Shown: positions 25,427 to 34,214, counted from the stretch's first letter. The stretch: 54,167 bases of DNA from Caulobacter sp. (GCA_019636175.1 JAHBYC010000016.1:1-54167), one strand, 5' to 3'. The notes: generated by a model not told the origin, from the letters alone. Program-made: numbers and translations.

Positions 25427-25983
25427 AGGATGTGCGCCCCGACCGGCCCGACCGGGAAGAAGGCGCCGTTGGAGGTCACGCCCAGCACCGGCCCTTCCGG
25501 CGTGTCCCGTTCGCCGGCCAGCTCGACCAGCTCATAGAAGACGGGACGATTGATCCGCGCCTCCAGACCGCGACGCACGTGCAGATAGGGGCGCGGTTCG
25601 CCGGTTTCGGGGTCCATCTCGACCCGGATGGCGTTGTCGGGGCCGGCCTCGACCACATCGCCGACATTGGTCAGGAAGGTGAGGGCATCGCCCTGGCGGT
25701 CGACCCGGGTGGCGATGAAGGGCGCGTCCTCGACCGTGATCCTCATCTTCTCGACGGGGGTGACCAGATGGAAGCCGTCGGGGTCCTTGCGCAGCACGGT
25801 GGAAAACAGTCGCACCAGGGCCTCGCGGCCGATGGGCGTGCCGTCATGGAACCACAGGCCGTCGCGCTTGATGACGATGTCGATCTCGCCGCAGTGAGGC
25901 GGGTTCCACAGATGCACGGGCGGCAGGCCTTTCGCCGTCCGGGCGGCGGCGATCACATTGTCGAGGCCTGTCGGGGAGCTCAT
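25423..25983 (-). CDS. DUF1285 family protein
   Basis: The 186-residue protein matches DUF1285: HLWNPPHCGEIDIVIKRDGLWFHDGTPIGR, LVRLFSTVLRKDPDGFHLVTPVEK, and RPVFYELVELA. Structures of the family show a small beta-rich cytoplasmic protein of unknown role. The start is placed at MSSPTGLDN; an ATG 12 codons upstream (26019) is possible, and neither has a good ribosome site. It heads the DUF1285-Nudix-CCA operon. The broken monooxygenase gene ends 44 bp upstream. Confidence 0.82.
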   Translation of the reverse strand: MSSPTGLDNVIAAARTAKGLPPVHLWNPPHCGEIDIVIKRDGLWFHDGTPIGREALVRLFSTVLRKDPDGFHLVTPVEKMRITVEDAPFIATRVDRQGDALTFLTNVGDVVEAGPDNAIRVEMDPETGEPRPYLHVRRGLEARINRPVFYELVELAGERDTPEGPVLGVTSNGAFFPVGPVGAHIL

Positions 25984-26027
25984 GGCCTCGATGTAGGAGC
26001 CTTCCGCCCCGGCATTCAAGGGCGGCG

Positions 26028-26426
26028 TCAGGCCGATCCGATATCCTCGGCGCTGTAGCGACGAACCGAAGCGCCGGCGATCATGGCGATCTGGGCCTGA
26101 TCCATGCCCGAGCCGCGATTGCCTTCGAGGGCCTCCGCCGATTCCCAGCGCTCGAAGACGTTGACCCGATCAGGCTCGACCGGATCCTCGGAAACCGCGA
26201 AGTCGAGACAGCCCTCCGCGGCGCGCGCCTGCCTAGAGCATGTCAGGGCGAAGTGTACGCGGTTCGCCCGCCCGGACATGCTCTAAACGTTTGATTTTAG
26301 ACCCTTTTGATCAGGTTTTGATGCGTGCATCAAAACCTGAAAGGGTCTAACGGCGTCGGCCGACAGATCGACAAAGGCTCGTCGCGCGCCGGGCTTCAGC
26401 GTCAGGGAACCGGCGATGATGATCAT
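26028..26426 (-). pseudogene. Antibiotic-biosynthesis-monooxygenase-like gene split by a palindromic element
   Basis: The N-terminal part starts at 26426 (MIIIAGSLTLKPGARRAF…SADAV) and the C-terminal part ends at 26028 (ARAAEGCLDFAVSEDP…VFERWESAEAL). Together they make a normal ABM-family protein of about 93 residues. Between them lies the 112-bp TA-flanked element at 26236-26347. With one TA duplicated the insertion is 114 bp, so the frame is kept, but the element brings one in-frame TAG (26283-26285). Removing the element and one TA gives codons GTT AGG CAG GCG at the join. The downstream half could restart at the ATG at 26279, which lies inside the element. Probably non-functional. Confidence 0.85.
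26236..26347 (-). mobile_element. 112-bp composite palindromic element (family E), copy 1
   Basis: Read on the minus strand it is two palindromes back to back: the first from GACCCTTTCAGG to AAAGGGTCTA, the second from TAGAGCATGTCC to GACATGCTC, joined by an AT-rich AAATCAAACGTT. The outer ends GACCCTTTCAGG and GAGCATGTCAGG (inverted) agree at 9 of 12 bases. TA flanks both sides (26234-26235 and 26348-26349). It carries no gene. The second copy is at 45674-45785 in the opposite orientation with 5 mismatches. The form fits a miniature inverted-repeat element that duplicates TA. Confidence 0.8.
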
Positions 26427-26598
26427 GGGATTGGTCCTTTGTCCGAAAGCCGCGGCGCAAGGCCCGCACCCGGTGAGATCGACCGCGAACAGAGCACGGG
26501 CCGGGCCTTGGCCGAAACCCCGGATTTCATCGGCGGCCGCTGTTCGCCCCGCGCGCCCCAGGATGGACGGGCGGGCCGGTTCGCCGCAAAACCGGATC

Positions 26599-26967
26599 AT
26601 GAACGATATCGACCAGCGTCTGGCGGTCTACGGCACCCTGGCCCCGGGGCGGTCAAGCCACGACCAGATGGCGGGTCTGACCGGAACCTGGACCCCCGGC
26701 GTGGTCCGGGGGCGGCTGGCGGCCAATGGCTGGGGCGCGACGGAGGGCTATCCGGCCCTGATACCCGACCCCGACGGGCCCGAGGTGGACGTCCTGCTGT
26801 TCCGGTCCGCCGACCTTCCCGCGCACTAGGCCCGGCTCGATGACTTCGAAGGCGAGGGCTACCGGCGCGTGGTGACGATCGTGCGGCTCGCCGAGGGGCC
26901 GGTCGAGGCCTGGATCTACGCCAGCCTTTGCCGGAACTTCCCCCGACGGCCAGAACCTCGGGATTGA
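26599..26967 (+). pseudogene. Gamma-glutamylcyclotransferase-like gene with nonsense codon
   Basis: The frame opens MNDIDQRLAVYGTLAPGRSS, the AIG2/GGCT substrate-loop signature YGTLAPG, and runs to a TAG at 26827-26829. The same frame continues after the stop with ARLDDFEGEGYRRVVTIVRL and VEAWIYASL, the normal C-terminal half of the family. Family members have a Trp-x-Arg-Leu-Asp at this point, so the TAG most likely arose from TGG by a single change. The final residues past ASL look unlike the family, so the tail may be altered too. Only the first 76 residues would be made. Confidence 0.8.
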
Positions 26968-26976
26968 AGCGGGCGA

Positions 26977-27270
26977 TCAGTCCCGGGGCTGAACCGGCAG
27001 GATCTTCATCTTCGTCTGGCTGGCCGCCAGCGACCGCATGGTCCGCATGAAATCCAGCGAGGTCTCCAGCTGGAAATGGGCGTCCAGCGCCGCCCGGTCC
27101 TCCCATTCCTCGTAGAAAACCAGGGTCAGCGGGTCCTCGGCGTCGATGGCCACGCCGTGCCTGAGGCAGCCGGGCTCGGTGCGGGAATGGCGCACATGCT
27201 TCAGGGCCGCCGCCAGCATCTGGTCCAGGCTGTCGGGGCGGGCGGTTACGGTACCGGAGACGACCAGCAT
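26977..27270 (-). CDS. Putative quinol monooxygenase (ABM domain)
   Basis: The 97-residue protein is a ferredoxin-like ABM-domain enzyme: LVVSGTVTARPDSLDQML, HSRTEPGCLRHGVAIDAEDP, LVFYEEWEDRAALDAHFQ. The family includes YgiN-type quinol monooxygenases acting as dimers without cofactor. Its ATG overlaps the TGA of the acyl-CoA ligase gene by one base and the ribosome site GAGGAG lies in the ligase's last codons, so the two are coupled. It is a relative of, but clearly different from, the broken ABM gene 550 bp away. Confidence 0.85.
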   Translation of the reverse strand: MLVVSGTVTARPDSLDQMLAAALKHVRHSRTEPGCLRHGVAIDAEDPLTLVFYEEWEDRAALDAHFQLETSLDFMRTMRSLAASQTKMKILPVQPRD

Positions 27271-28835
27271 CAGCTCCTCGCCGGGCCGTCGTAGGCGTCG
27301 CGCAGTTCGCGTTTCAGCACCTTGCCGATGTGGCTGCGGGGCAGGGCGTCGACCAGCACCACATCGGCGACCCGCTGGGTCTTGCCGACCTTGCCGTTGG
27401 TGAAGCTCTTGATCTCCTCGGGCGTGGCGGTCTGGCCGTCCTTCAGCGCGACAAAGGCGACCGGGGTCTCGCCCCAGTCCTTCGATGGCACGCCGACCAC
27501 GGCGGCCTCGACCACCGCCGGGTGTTCGACCATCACCGCCTCCATGTCGCTGGGATAGATGTTGAAGCCGCCGGAGATGATCATGTCCTTGCGGCGGTCC
27601 ATCAGCTGCAGGAAGCCCTCGGCGTCGAGGCGGCCGACGTCTCCGGTGCGGATGTAGATGTCGCCGGTCTCGGGATGCACCCATTGGGCCTCGGCGGTCT
27701 TGCCCGGCTGGTTGTGGTAGCCGTTCATGGTGGCGGGGCTGTAGCCGACGATCTCGCCGATCTCTCCGGTGGGCACCTCGTTCCCCTCCTCGTCGACCAG
27801 CCGGATGATGCAGCCGGGGGCCGGCTGGCCGACGGTGTGCAGCTTGTCGGGATGCTCATGCGCCGCCAGCATGAAGCTGCCGCCGCCTTCGGTCATGCCG
27901 TAGTATTCGATCAGGCCGCCGGGCCAGCGCTTCAGCACCTCGGCCTTCAGCTCCGCTGAGAAGGGGGCGCTGGTGCAGAACTTCATCTGGAAGGCCGACA
28001 GGTCGTAATCGTCGAAGCCGGGGAACTCCATCAGGCGGCGGTACTGCACCGGCACCAGCATGGTGTGAGTGATCTTCTGTTCCTGGGCGATCTTCAGATA
28101 CTGCTCGGTGTTGAACTTGCCCATCATATGCACCGTCCCGCCGCCCGACAGGGTGGGGAAGAAGCAGACCAGGGTGGTGTTGGAATAAAGCGGCGTGGAG
28201 ATCAGGCTGCGGGCGTCGGGGCCATAGCCGACGCCGTCGGGCCGGACCGACAGGTGGCGCCAGCGCATGCCGTGGCTCTGGACGATGCCCTTGGGAATGC
28301 CGGTCGTTCCCGAGCTGTAGATGATGTTGAAGGGGTCCTTGCGGCCGATCTCCACCGGCGCGGGCTTGGCGCCCTCAGGCGGGAGCCAGGCGGCGAAGGA
28401 CTCCCCGGCGTCGGACTCGTCGAGGGCGATCCGGCGGGCGGAAACCTGGTCCATGACATCGGCCATCAGTTCGGCGACGCCCTTGTCGAGGAAGAACAGG
28501 GTGGCGCCGCTGTCGGCGATCATCCCGACCAGCTGCTCGGCGGTCGAGGAGGGCGCCAGGGGCGCGGCGGCGACCCCGGCGCGCAGGCATCCCAGGAACA
28601 GGGTGGCGTAGTTGATCGAGGTGGTGGCGCAGATGGCCACCGCCTTGCGCTGCTCGACCCCGTCGCGCTGCAGGCCGGCGGCGACGCGGTCCATCCGGGC
28701 GTCCAGTTCGGCCCAGGAGATGGAGACCCCGTCCTGCCACAGGGCCGGATGGTCCGGACGGTCCTGCGCATGCTCGCGCATGATGTCGGGAAGGTTGCCG
28801 AAGTCGGCGGCGCGGAACTGGTCGAGGATGGTCAT
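27270..28835 (-). CDS. Class I adenylate-forming acyl-CoA ligase
   Basis: The 521-residue enzyme activates a carboxylic acid via acyl-AMP to acyl-CoA. Signature A3 YSSGTTGIPKGIVQSH, the A5 EYYGMTEGGG, IRTGDVGRLDAEGFL and the catalytic Lys in PRSHIGKVLKRELR are all present. The substrate is not evident; the sequence resembles medium/long-chain or aryl fatty acid ligases. The start is the ATG in MTILDQFRAADF; the open frame upstream runs into a repeat. It lies downstream of the beta-oxidation enzyme at 29025, with a family F repeat between, and is coupled to the ABM gene. Confidence 0.9.
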   Translation of the reverse strand: MTILDQFRAADFGNLPDIMREHAQDRPDHPALWQDGVSISWAELDARMDRVAAGLQRDGVEQRKAVAICATTSINYATLFLGCLRAGVAAAPLAPSSTAEQLVGMIADSGATLFFLDKGVAELMADVMDQVSARRIALDESDAGESFAAWLPPEGAKPAPVEIGRKDPFNIIYSSGTTGIPKGIVQSHGMRWRHLSVRPDGVGYGPDARSLISTPLYSNTTLVCFFPTLSGGGTVHMMGKFNTEQYLKIAQEQKITHTMLVPVQYRRLMEFPGFDDYDLSAFQMKFCTSAPFSAELKAEVLKRWPGGLIEYYGMTEGGGSFMLAAHEHPDKLHTVGQPAPGCIIRLVDEEGNEVPTGEIGEIVGYSPATMNGYHNQPGKTAEAQWVHPETGDIYIRTGDVGRLDAEGFLQLMDRRKDMIISGGFNIYPSDMEAVMVEHPAVVEAAVVGVPSKDWGETPVAFVALKDGQTATPEEIKSFTNGKVGKTQRVADVVLVDALPRSHIGKVLKRELRDAYDGPARS

Positions 28836-28852
28836 GGAGGCACTCTGGAGTC

Positions 28853-29010
28853 CCTTCTCCCCTTGCGGGAGAAGGTGTCGGCGGAGCCGACGGATGAGGG
28901 GTCGCGCCGGCCTTTCGGGCTGCGGCGGCGACCGCCTCACCGCAGCTTTGAGAGTCTTCGACCCCTCATCCGGTCCTTCGGACCACCTTCTCCCGCAAGG
29001 GGAGAAGGAA
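28853..29010. repeat. Family F palindromic repeat, copy 1
   Basis: The left arm has CCTTCTCCCCTTGCGGGAGA and GGATGAGGGGTCG; the right arm has CGACCCCTCATCCG and TTCTCCCGCAAGGGGAGAAG. Each outer arm is itself a small hairpin and the two arms pair over their length. The second copy is at 42740-42912. Here it lies between two same-strand genes of fatty-acid catabolism. Confidence 0.85.
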
Positions 29011-29024
29011 GCCCGGAGGCGAGG

Positions 29025-31091
29025 CTATTTCAGGTCGGAGAACTTCTTGCCTTCGGCGACGAGCTTTTCCAGCAGGGCCGAGGGTTTGAAGAAGTCGCCG
29101 TGCTGGTTCTGGTAGGCCTTCATCTTCTCCAGAACCTTGTCGAGGCCGACGCTGTCGCCGTAGTGCATCGGGCCGCCGCGATAGACCGGCCAGCCGTAGC
29201 CGTTGATCCAGACGGTATCGATGTCCGAGGCGCGGATGGCCTTGCCCTCTTCGAGGATCTTGGCCCCCTCGTTGATCATCGGGAAGATGGTCCGCTCGAG
29301 GATTTCCTCATCATCGGCCGGGCGCGGGTTGACGCCGCTCTTGGCCGCGAAGTCGGCGATGATCTTCTCGGTCACCGGCGAGGGCTTGGCGGTGCGGTTC
29401 TCGTCGTAGTCATAGTAGCCGGCGCCGGTCTTCTGGCCGCGGCGGTCCATCTCGCAGAGGACGTCGCGGATGGTTTCGCCCTTGCTGGTTTCCTTGCTCC
29501 AGCCAATGTCGAGGCCGGCCAGGTCGCTCATGGCGAAGGGGCCCATCGGGAAGCCGAAGTCGTAGAGCACGCGGTCGACATCCCAGGGCATGGTGCCCTC
29601 GGCCACCAGGGCCTGGGCCTGCCGCTGGCGCTGGCTGAGCATGCGGTTGCCGACGAAGCCCGGGCAGACGCCGACCAGCACGCCGACCTTGCCGATCTGT
29701 TTGGCCAGCTTCATCGACGTGGCGATCACCGGCTTGGAAGTCTTGTCGCCGCGGACGATCTCCAGAAGGCGCATGACGTTGGCCGGGCTGAAGAAGTGCA
29801 GGCCGATGACGCTTTCGGGGCGGCCGGTCGCCGAGGCGATCTCGTTGACGTCGAGGTAGCTGGTGTTGGAGGCCAGGATGGCGCCCGGCTTGGCGATCTT
29901 GTCCAGCTTGCCGAAGACGTCCTTCTTGATGTCCATGTTCTCGAACACGGCCTCGATGATCAGGTCGCAGCCGGCGAGGTCCTCGAGGCTCAGGCTGCCG
30001 GTCAGCAGGCCCATGCGCTTTTCGACGTCGTCCTGGGTGATGCGGCCCTTCTTGGCGGTGTTTTCGTAGTTCTTGCGGATGACGCCGAGGCCCCGGTCCA
30101 GCGCCTCCTGCTTCATCTCGACGATCTTCACCGGGATGCCGGCATTGAGGAAGTTCATCGAGATGCCGCCGCCCATGGTGCCGGCCCCGATCACGCCCAC
30201 CGACTTGACGGGGATGGTCTCGACGTCGTCGCCGACGTCCGGGATCTTGTTGGCCGCGCGCTCGGCGAAGAAGACGTAGCGCTGGGCCGCCGACTGCGGG
30301 CCGGTGACCAGTTCCATGAACAGCTGGCGTTCGACCTTGAGACCCTCGTCGAAGGGCAGGTTCACCGCCGCCTCGATGCACTGGATGTTGCTTTCCGGGG
30401 CCTTGAAACCGCGGAACTTGCGGGCGTTGGCCTTGCGGAAGTCAGCGAAGACCTGGGGATCGGCGCTGACCTCGCGGTCGCGGACCTTCTTCAGCGGCAG
30501 GTTGTCGGCGAGGACCTTTTTGGCGAAGGCGATGGCCCCCTCGCGCAGCTTGCCTTCCTCGACCACCTCGTCGACCAGGCCCATGGCGTTGGCCGCCTTG
30601 GCGCCGACGTGGCTGCCGCTGGTCATCATTTCCAGGGCCTTCTGGGCGCCGACGATGCGGGGCAGGCGCTGGGTGCCGCCGGCGCCGGGCAGCAGGCCGA
30701 GGTTCACTTCCGGCAGGCCGACCTTGGCCGAGGGTACGGCGACGCGGTAGTGGGCGACGAGGGCGACTTCCAGACCGCCGCCGAGGGCCGTGCCGTGGAT
30801 GGCGGCGATCACCGGCTTGGGCGAGTTTTCCATCATGTTCTGGACATCGAACAGGCTGGCGCCCTTGGAGGCGCCGCCGAACTCGCTGATGTCGGCGCCG
30901 GCGATGAAGGTGCGGCCGTCGCAGATCAGGACGATGGCCTTGGCCTCGGGATCCTCGATCGCCGCCTTGAAGCCGTCATGCAGGCCGTCGCGCACGTTCG
31001 ACGACAGGGCGTTCACCGGCGGCGAGTTGAGGGTGATGACGGCGATATCGCCTTCACGGACCAGATCGGTGACGGAATTGATTGCGGCCAT
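29025..31091 (-). CDS. Bifunctional enoyl-CoA hydratase / 3-hydroxyacyl-CoA dehydrogenase
   Basis: The 688-residue FadB/FadJ-like protein performs two beta-oxidation steps. The N-terminal crotonase domain (1-190) has [27 protein letters not shown] and [20 protein letters not shown] with the two catalytic Glu. The NAD-binding dehydrogenase domain begins [20 protein letters not shown] near residue 297 and holds [13 protein letters not shown] and [18 protein letters not shown]-terminal HCDH repeats complete it. It is divergent from the acyl-CoA dehydrogenase gene, with 96 bp between start codons, so a shared regulatory region is likely. Confidence 0.95.
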   Translation of the reverse strand: MAAINSVTDLVREGDIAVITLNSPPVNALSSNVRDGLHDGFKAAIEDPEAKAIVLICDGRTFIAGADISEFGGASKGASLFDVQNMMENSPKPVIAAIHGTALGGGLEVALVAHYRVAVPSAKVGLPEVNLGLLPGAGGTQRLPRIVGAQKALEMMTSGSHVGAKAANAMGLVDEVVEEGKLREGAIAFAKKVLADNLPLKKVRDREVSADPQVFADFRKANARKFRGFKAPESNIQCIEAAVNLPFDEGLKVERQLFMELVTGPQSAAQRYVFFAERAANKIPDVGDDVETIPVKSVGVIGAGTMGGGISMNFLNAGIPVKIVEMKQEALDRGLGVIRKNYENTAKKGRITQDDVEKRMGLLTGSLSLEDLAGCDLIIEAVFENMDIKKDVFGKLDKIAKPGAILASNTSYLDVNEIASATGRPESVIGLHFFSPANVMRLLEIVRGDKTSKPVIATSMKLAKQIGKVGVLVGVCPGFVGNRMLSQRQRQAQALVAEGTMPWDVDRVLYDFGFPMGPFAMSDLAGLDIGWSKETSKGETIRDVLCEMDRRGQKTGAGYYDYDENRTAKPSPVTEKIIADFAAKSGVNPRPADDEEILERTIFPMINEGAKILEEGKAIRASDIDTVWINGYGWPVYRGGPMHYGDSVGLDKVLEKMKAYQNQHGDFFKPSALLEKLVAEGKKFSDLK

Positions 31092-31187
31092 GGCGTCTCT
31101 ACCCTTATCGTCGTTGAAACAGTTGTTTGAGCGGCAAACTGCCGAGGCGGACCGTCAGAGTCCAGCCCGCACTTATGGGAGCACGTC

Positions 31188-32399
31188 ATGGATCTGGATT
31201 TTCTGCCCGAGCACGCCGAATTCCGCAAAGAGGTGCGGGCCTGGATAGAGGACAACTTCCCCCAGGCGATCCGCGACAAGCAGGCCACCGGCGAGCATCT
31301 CAACAAGGAAGAGATCCTGTCGTGGCACAAGATTCTCTACAAGAAGGGCTGGCTGACGCCCTCCTGGCCGGTCGAACATGGCGGCACCGGCTGGGACGCG
31401 GTGCGCAAATACATCTTCAGCGAGGAGTTGGCCCGGGCCAACACCACCGGGCCGTCGTTCGGCCTGGGGATGATCGGGCCGGTGCTCTACACCTTCGGCA
31501 GCGAGGCGCAGAAGGAGAATCTGCTCAAGCCGACCCTGGCCGGCGACATCTGGTGGTGCCAGGGCTACAGCGAGCCGGGGGCGGGGTCCGACCTGGCCGG
31601 CCTGTCGACCAAGGCCGAACGTTTCACCGGCGATGACGGCAAGGAATACTACAAGGTCAACGGCCAGAAGACCTGGACCACCCAGGGCCATTTCGCCGAC
31701 TGGGGCTTCTTCCTGGTGCGCACCGATCCGACGGTGAAGAAGCAGGAGGGCATCACCTTCCTGCTGATCGACATGAAGACGCCGGGCATCACCGTGCGGC
31801 CGATCATCACCATCGACGGCGGCCATGAGGTCAACGACACCTTCCTGGAGGACGTCATCGTTCCGGTCGAGAACCGCATCGGCGAGGAGAACAAGGGCTG
31901 GACGGTGGCCAAGTATCTGCTGGGCCACGAGCGCACCGGCATCGCCGGAGTGGCGCGGTCCAAGCGCGGCATCGAACGGCTGCGCGAGGTCGCCGCCGGC
32001 CAGCTGGCCGACGACGGCAGCCCGCTGATCGAAGACTCCGACTTCCGCCGCAAGATCGCCGAGCTGGAGGTCGATCTCCAGGCGCTGGAGTATACCGAAC
32101 TGCGCACCCTGGCCGGCGAGAGCAGCGGCAAGGGTCCGGGGCCGGAAGCCTCGCTCCTGAAGGTCAAGGGCACCGAGGTCGGCCAGCGGCTGACCGAACT
32201 GACCCTGGAGGCAGCCGGCCACTATGGCGAGCCCTACTTCCGCGGCTTCCCCAAGGAGGGCGACAACGCCCTGCCGATCGGCCCCGACTTCGCCTTCAAG
32301 GCGGGCCCCGGCTATTTCAACATGCGCAAGACCTCGATCTTCGGCGGGTCCAACGAGATCCAGCGCAACATCATGGCCAAGGCGGTGCTGGGCCTCTGA
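31188..32399 (+). CDS. Acyl-CoA dehydrogenase
   Basis: The 403-residue FAD enzyme oxidises acyl-CoA to enoyl-CoA, the first beta-oxidation step. Visible are CQGYSEPGAGSDLAGLSTKA, VNGQKTWTTQGHFADW and the C-terminal KTSIFGGSNEIQRNIMAKAVLGL. The position of the catalytic Glu is not clear from motif alone. The ATG follows GGGAGCACGTC. With the divergent hydratase/dehydrogenase and the ligase it makes most of a degradation cycle; the thiolase is elsewhere (14.9 kb). Confidence 0.93.
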   Translation: MDLDFLPEHAEFRKEVRAWIEDNFPQAIRDKQATGEHLNKEEILSWHKILYKKGWLTPSWPVEHGGTGWDAVRKYIFSEELARANTTGPSFGLGMIGPVLYTFGSEAQKENLLKPTLAGDIWWCQGYSEPGAGSDLAGLSTKAERFTGDDGKEYYKVNGQKTWTTQGHFADWGFFLVRTDPTVKKQEGITFLLIDMKTPGITVRPIITIDGGHEVNDTFLEDVIVPVENRIGEENKGWTVAKYLLGHERTGIAGVARSKRGIERLREVAAGQLADDGSPLIEDSDFRRKIAELEVDLQALEYTELRTLAGESSGKGPGPEASLLKVKGTEVGQRLTELTLEAAGHYGEPYFRGFPKEGDNALPIGPDFAFKAGPGYFNMRKTSIFGGSNEIQRNIMAKAVLGL

Positions 32400-32477
32400 T
32401 CCGAGGCGGGACGGCGCCGGACCGCGTCGAGCGGCATTCGTCTGGCGCCCCCATCCCCCCTGTGATTTACTCCACCT

Positions 32478-33215
32478 ATGCGGGCGGGGGGCGTTGACAG
32501 CAGAGACGGGTTTGAATCCCTGACACCGCGGGAACGGGAGTGCCTGCGGCTTGTCGCGCGCCACCACCGCTCCAAGGAAATCGCGCGCCTCCTGAACATT
32601 TCCAAGAGCACGGTCGACAAGCATATCGACCGCGCCCGTGAGCGGCTGGGCTCGGCCGACCGCCGCGCCGCCGCCCTGGCCCTGATCGAATGGGAACGCG
32701 GCATGGGTATCGAATACCCACCCGATCCGGTCCCAATATCGCCCGACATCGACACCGGCTCCTCTGATCGCAGCCCGCCAACCGCGATCAGGAAGAGCCG
32801 CGATGACCAGCGACAAATGCAGACACGGCCAGCCGATGACGATGCCCTCGTCCTCGACCCCGGTGTTCCTGATGAGCTGGGCGGCGCTGGAAGCGGCCCT
32901 GGCCCTTCTGGCCAGCCCGGACAAGGCGGACCAGATTCCGATCGTGCTATCGGCCCTGCGCCGGCTGCAGTCCTCGGTTCCGCCGGAGAAGCTGCTGGTC
33001 CAGATCCTCAGCGCCACGGCCTGGATCACGGCCGACGACGAGCCCTCCGACCCGGAGGAGGCGTCCATGACCTGACGCCCCTCCAGATCCTGTCGCTGGT
33101 CGCGCTTACCGCGATCCTCGGCAGCCTGCTGCTTGGCGGCGTCCTGATGGGCGCCCAGGAGGTCGCCCTCCTCGTGCAGCGCATCATCGACGGGATCTTG
33201 CCGCGCGGCGGCTGA
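32478..33215 (+). CDS. LuxR-type HTH protein with C-terminal membrane helix
   Basis: Residues 12-65 are a LuxR/GerE helix-turn-helix: LTPRERECLRLVARHHRSKE, IARLLNISKSTVDKHIDRAR. The last 45 residues are HDLTPLQILSLVALTAILGS plus a second hydrophobic part, a membrane helix seen at the C-terminus of related small Caulobacterales LuxR proteins. The linker (about 110-200) is Gly/Pro/Asp-rich with unusual codon use. Over that same stretch a different frame (32803-33075) looks strongly coding. So this may be one 245-residue protein overlapped by another gene, or two proteins. The ATG has no evident ribosome site. Confidence 0.6.
   Translation: MRAGGVDSRDGFESLTPRERECLRLVARHHRSKEIARLLNISKSTVDKHIDRARERLGSADRRAAALALIEWERGMGIEYPPDPVPISPDIDTGSSDRSPPTAIRKSRDDQRQMQTRPADDDALVLDPGVPDELGGAGSGPGPSGQPGQGGPDSDRAIGPAPAAVLGSAGEAAGPDPQRHGLDHGRRRALRPGGGVHDLTPLQILSLVALTAILGSLLLGGVLMGAQEVALLVQRIIDGILPRGG
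32803..33075 (+). CDS. Small protein overlapping the LuxR gene in the +1 frame
   Basis: The 90-residue frame starts ATG after AGGAAGAGCCGCG, a good ribosome site. By my count 83 of its 90 codons end in G or C, against about half for the same bases read in the LuxR frame, so this frame looks translated. The protein is helical (SWAALEAALALLASPDKADQ, VLSALRRLQSSVPPEKLLVQ) with an acidic C-terminus and no signal or domain I recognise. Its stop TGA lies just inside the start of the membrane-helix coding part. Confidence 0.6.
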   Translation: MTSDKCRHGQPMTMPSSSTPVFLMSWAALEAALALLASPDKADQIPIVLSALRRLQSSVPPEKLLVQILSATAWITADDEPSDPEEASMT

Positions 33216-33291
33216 TCCCCACCCCTCCGACAATCGAATTTCAGGATCAACGCGCGGCGCACCGACGTCCGCGCGAGAGGAGACCTGCGCC

Positions 33292-33630
33292 ATGAAACGC
33301 AAGATCGTCGCCCACCAGGTGGCCGACCAGCTGTTCGCCGCCGAGGCCGCCATCGACCGCGCCCTCGGCGAAACCGCCCGCCTGACCACCATGCTCAGCG
33401 AGGGCCGGGTCGAGGCCGGATTGTCCGCCACCGTCGGCCAGGCGGTGATGGATCGCACCTGCGCCTCCATCGCGGCGCTGTCGGCGGGTCGCCGCGAACT
33501 GGTCGAGGCCCACGAGGCCCTGGCCATCGTCAAGGCGCAGATCGGCCTGAGAGCGGTGGCCATCGGCGGCCTGGTCAAGCCCGAGGAAAACGCCCCGCCG
33601 CCGTCCGGCCGCCTGACCCGCGTCGCCTGA
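33292..33630 (+). CDS. Conserved small helical protein of the LuxR cluster
   Basis: The 112-residue protein (MKRKIVAHQVADQLFAAEAA…) is nearly all helix, with a repeated Ala/Leu heptad pattern, and fits a small family I associate with LuxR/XRE regulator clusters in Caulobacter relatives. No catalytic motif, signal or membrane segment is seen. AGGAG stands at a good distance from the ATG. It sits between the LuxR gene and a membrane protein gene, all on the same strand with short gaps. Confidence 0.7.
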   Translation: MKRKIVAHQVADQLFAAEAAIDRALGETARLTTMLSEGRVEAGLSATVGQAVMDRTCASIAALSAGRRELVEAHEALAIVKAQIGLRAVAIGGLVKPEENAPPPSGRLTRVA

Positions 33631-33731
33631 CCCGCGTCGCCTGACCCTCGCGGCCCGCCGGCGCCGCACCATTGCATGCGGCGCCGATTGGGCCAGAGTG
33701 GCGCGGACATCCACAGTGACGGATCCGCGCC

Positions 33732-34187
33732 ATGTGGCCCATCATTCTCGCCCTCGCCGGGGGCCTGGCCATGGTTCTGGCCTGTGGCTATGCGATCGTC
33801 AGGGGCGACCGGCCGGCTCGCTGGTGCGGAATTCTCGTCGCCTGCGCCTGGATCGGCTCCTTCCTGTTGCAGGACCGGCAGCACAATCACGCCCCGCAGT
33901 ATGCGGTGGCCGGTCTGGACGTGCTGCTCAGCCTCGCCTTCCTGGCCCTGACCCTGCGTTTTCGACGGCTGTGGCTGGTGGTCGCCAGCGCCAGCCAGCT
34001 GCTGACCGCCGCCACCCACGTGGCCTTCGTCCTCGACCCGCGCATTCTCGCGCTCGGTTTCATGACCGCCTACTATGTCTGGAGCTACATCACCCTGATC
34101 GCCCTGGTCTGGGGATCAATTCAGGCGGTTCGCGCCCGCCGGGCGGTTGACAACAGCCACCGAACATCCGTCAGGTATCCGACTTAA
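33732..34187 (+). CDS. Four-helix integral membrane protein, unknown function
   Basis: The 151-residue protein has about four membrane segments: IILALAGGLAMVLACGYAIV, CGILVACAWIGSFLL, VAGLDVLLSLAFLALTL and a C-terminal pair ending WSYITLIALVWGSI. Polar loops include QDRQHNHAPQY. The ribosome site before the ATG is weak. No family name is known to me. It precedes an XRE regulator by 27 bp and probably shares a transcript. Confidence 0.72.
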   Translation: MWPIILALAGGLAMVLACGYAIVRGDRPARWCGILVACAWIGSFLLQDRQHNHAPQYAVAGLDVLLSLAFLALTLRFRRLWLVVASASQLLTAATHVAFVLDPRILALGFMTAYYVWSYITLIALVWGSIQAVRARRAVDNSHRTSVRYPT

Positions 34188-34214
34188 CCAAATCGGGTAA
34201 CGGGAGGCGCCGCC

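Noticed and set aside
28065-31130. 1021-codon open frame on the plus strand
   Set aside because: It is antisense to the acyl-CoA ligase and the FadB-like enzyme and crosses the repeat between them. The product is an Ala/Gly/Asp/His-rich string without motifs.
31173-34019. 948-codon open frame on the minus strand
   Set aside because: It is antisense to the acyl-CoA dehydrogenase and spans several plus-strand genes with ribosome sites. No domain is found in it.
34180-34205. Possible CtrA-type binding site before the XRE gene
   Set aside because: A TTAACC half-site is present, but the second TTAA is not at the required seven-base spacing. Single half-sites also occur near 38890 and 47066.
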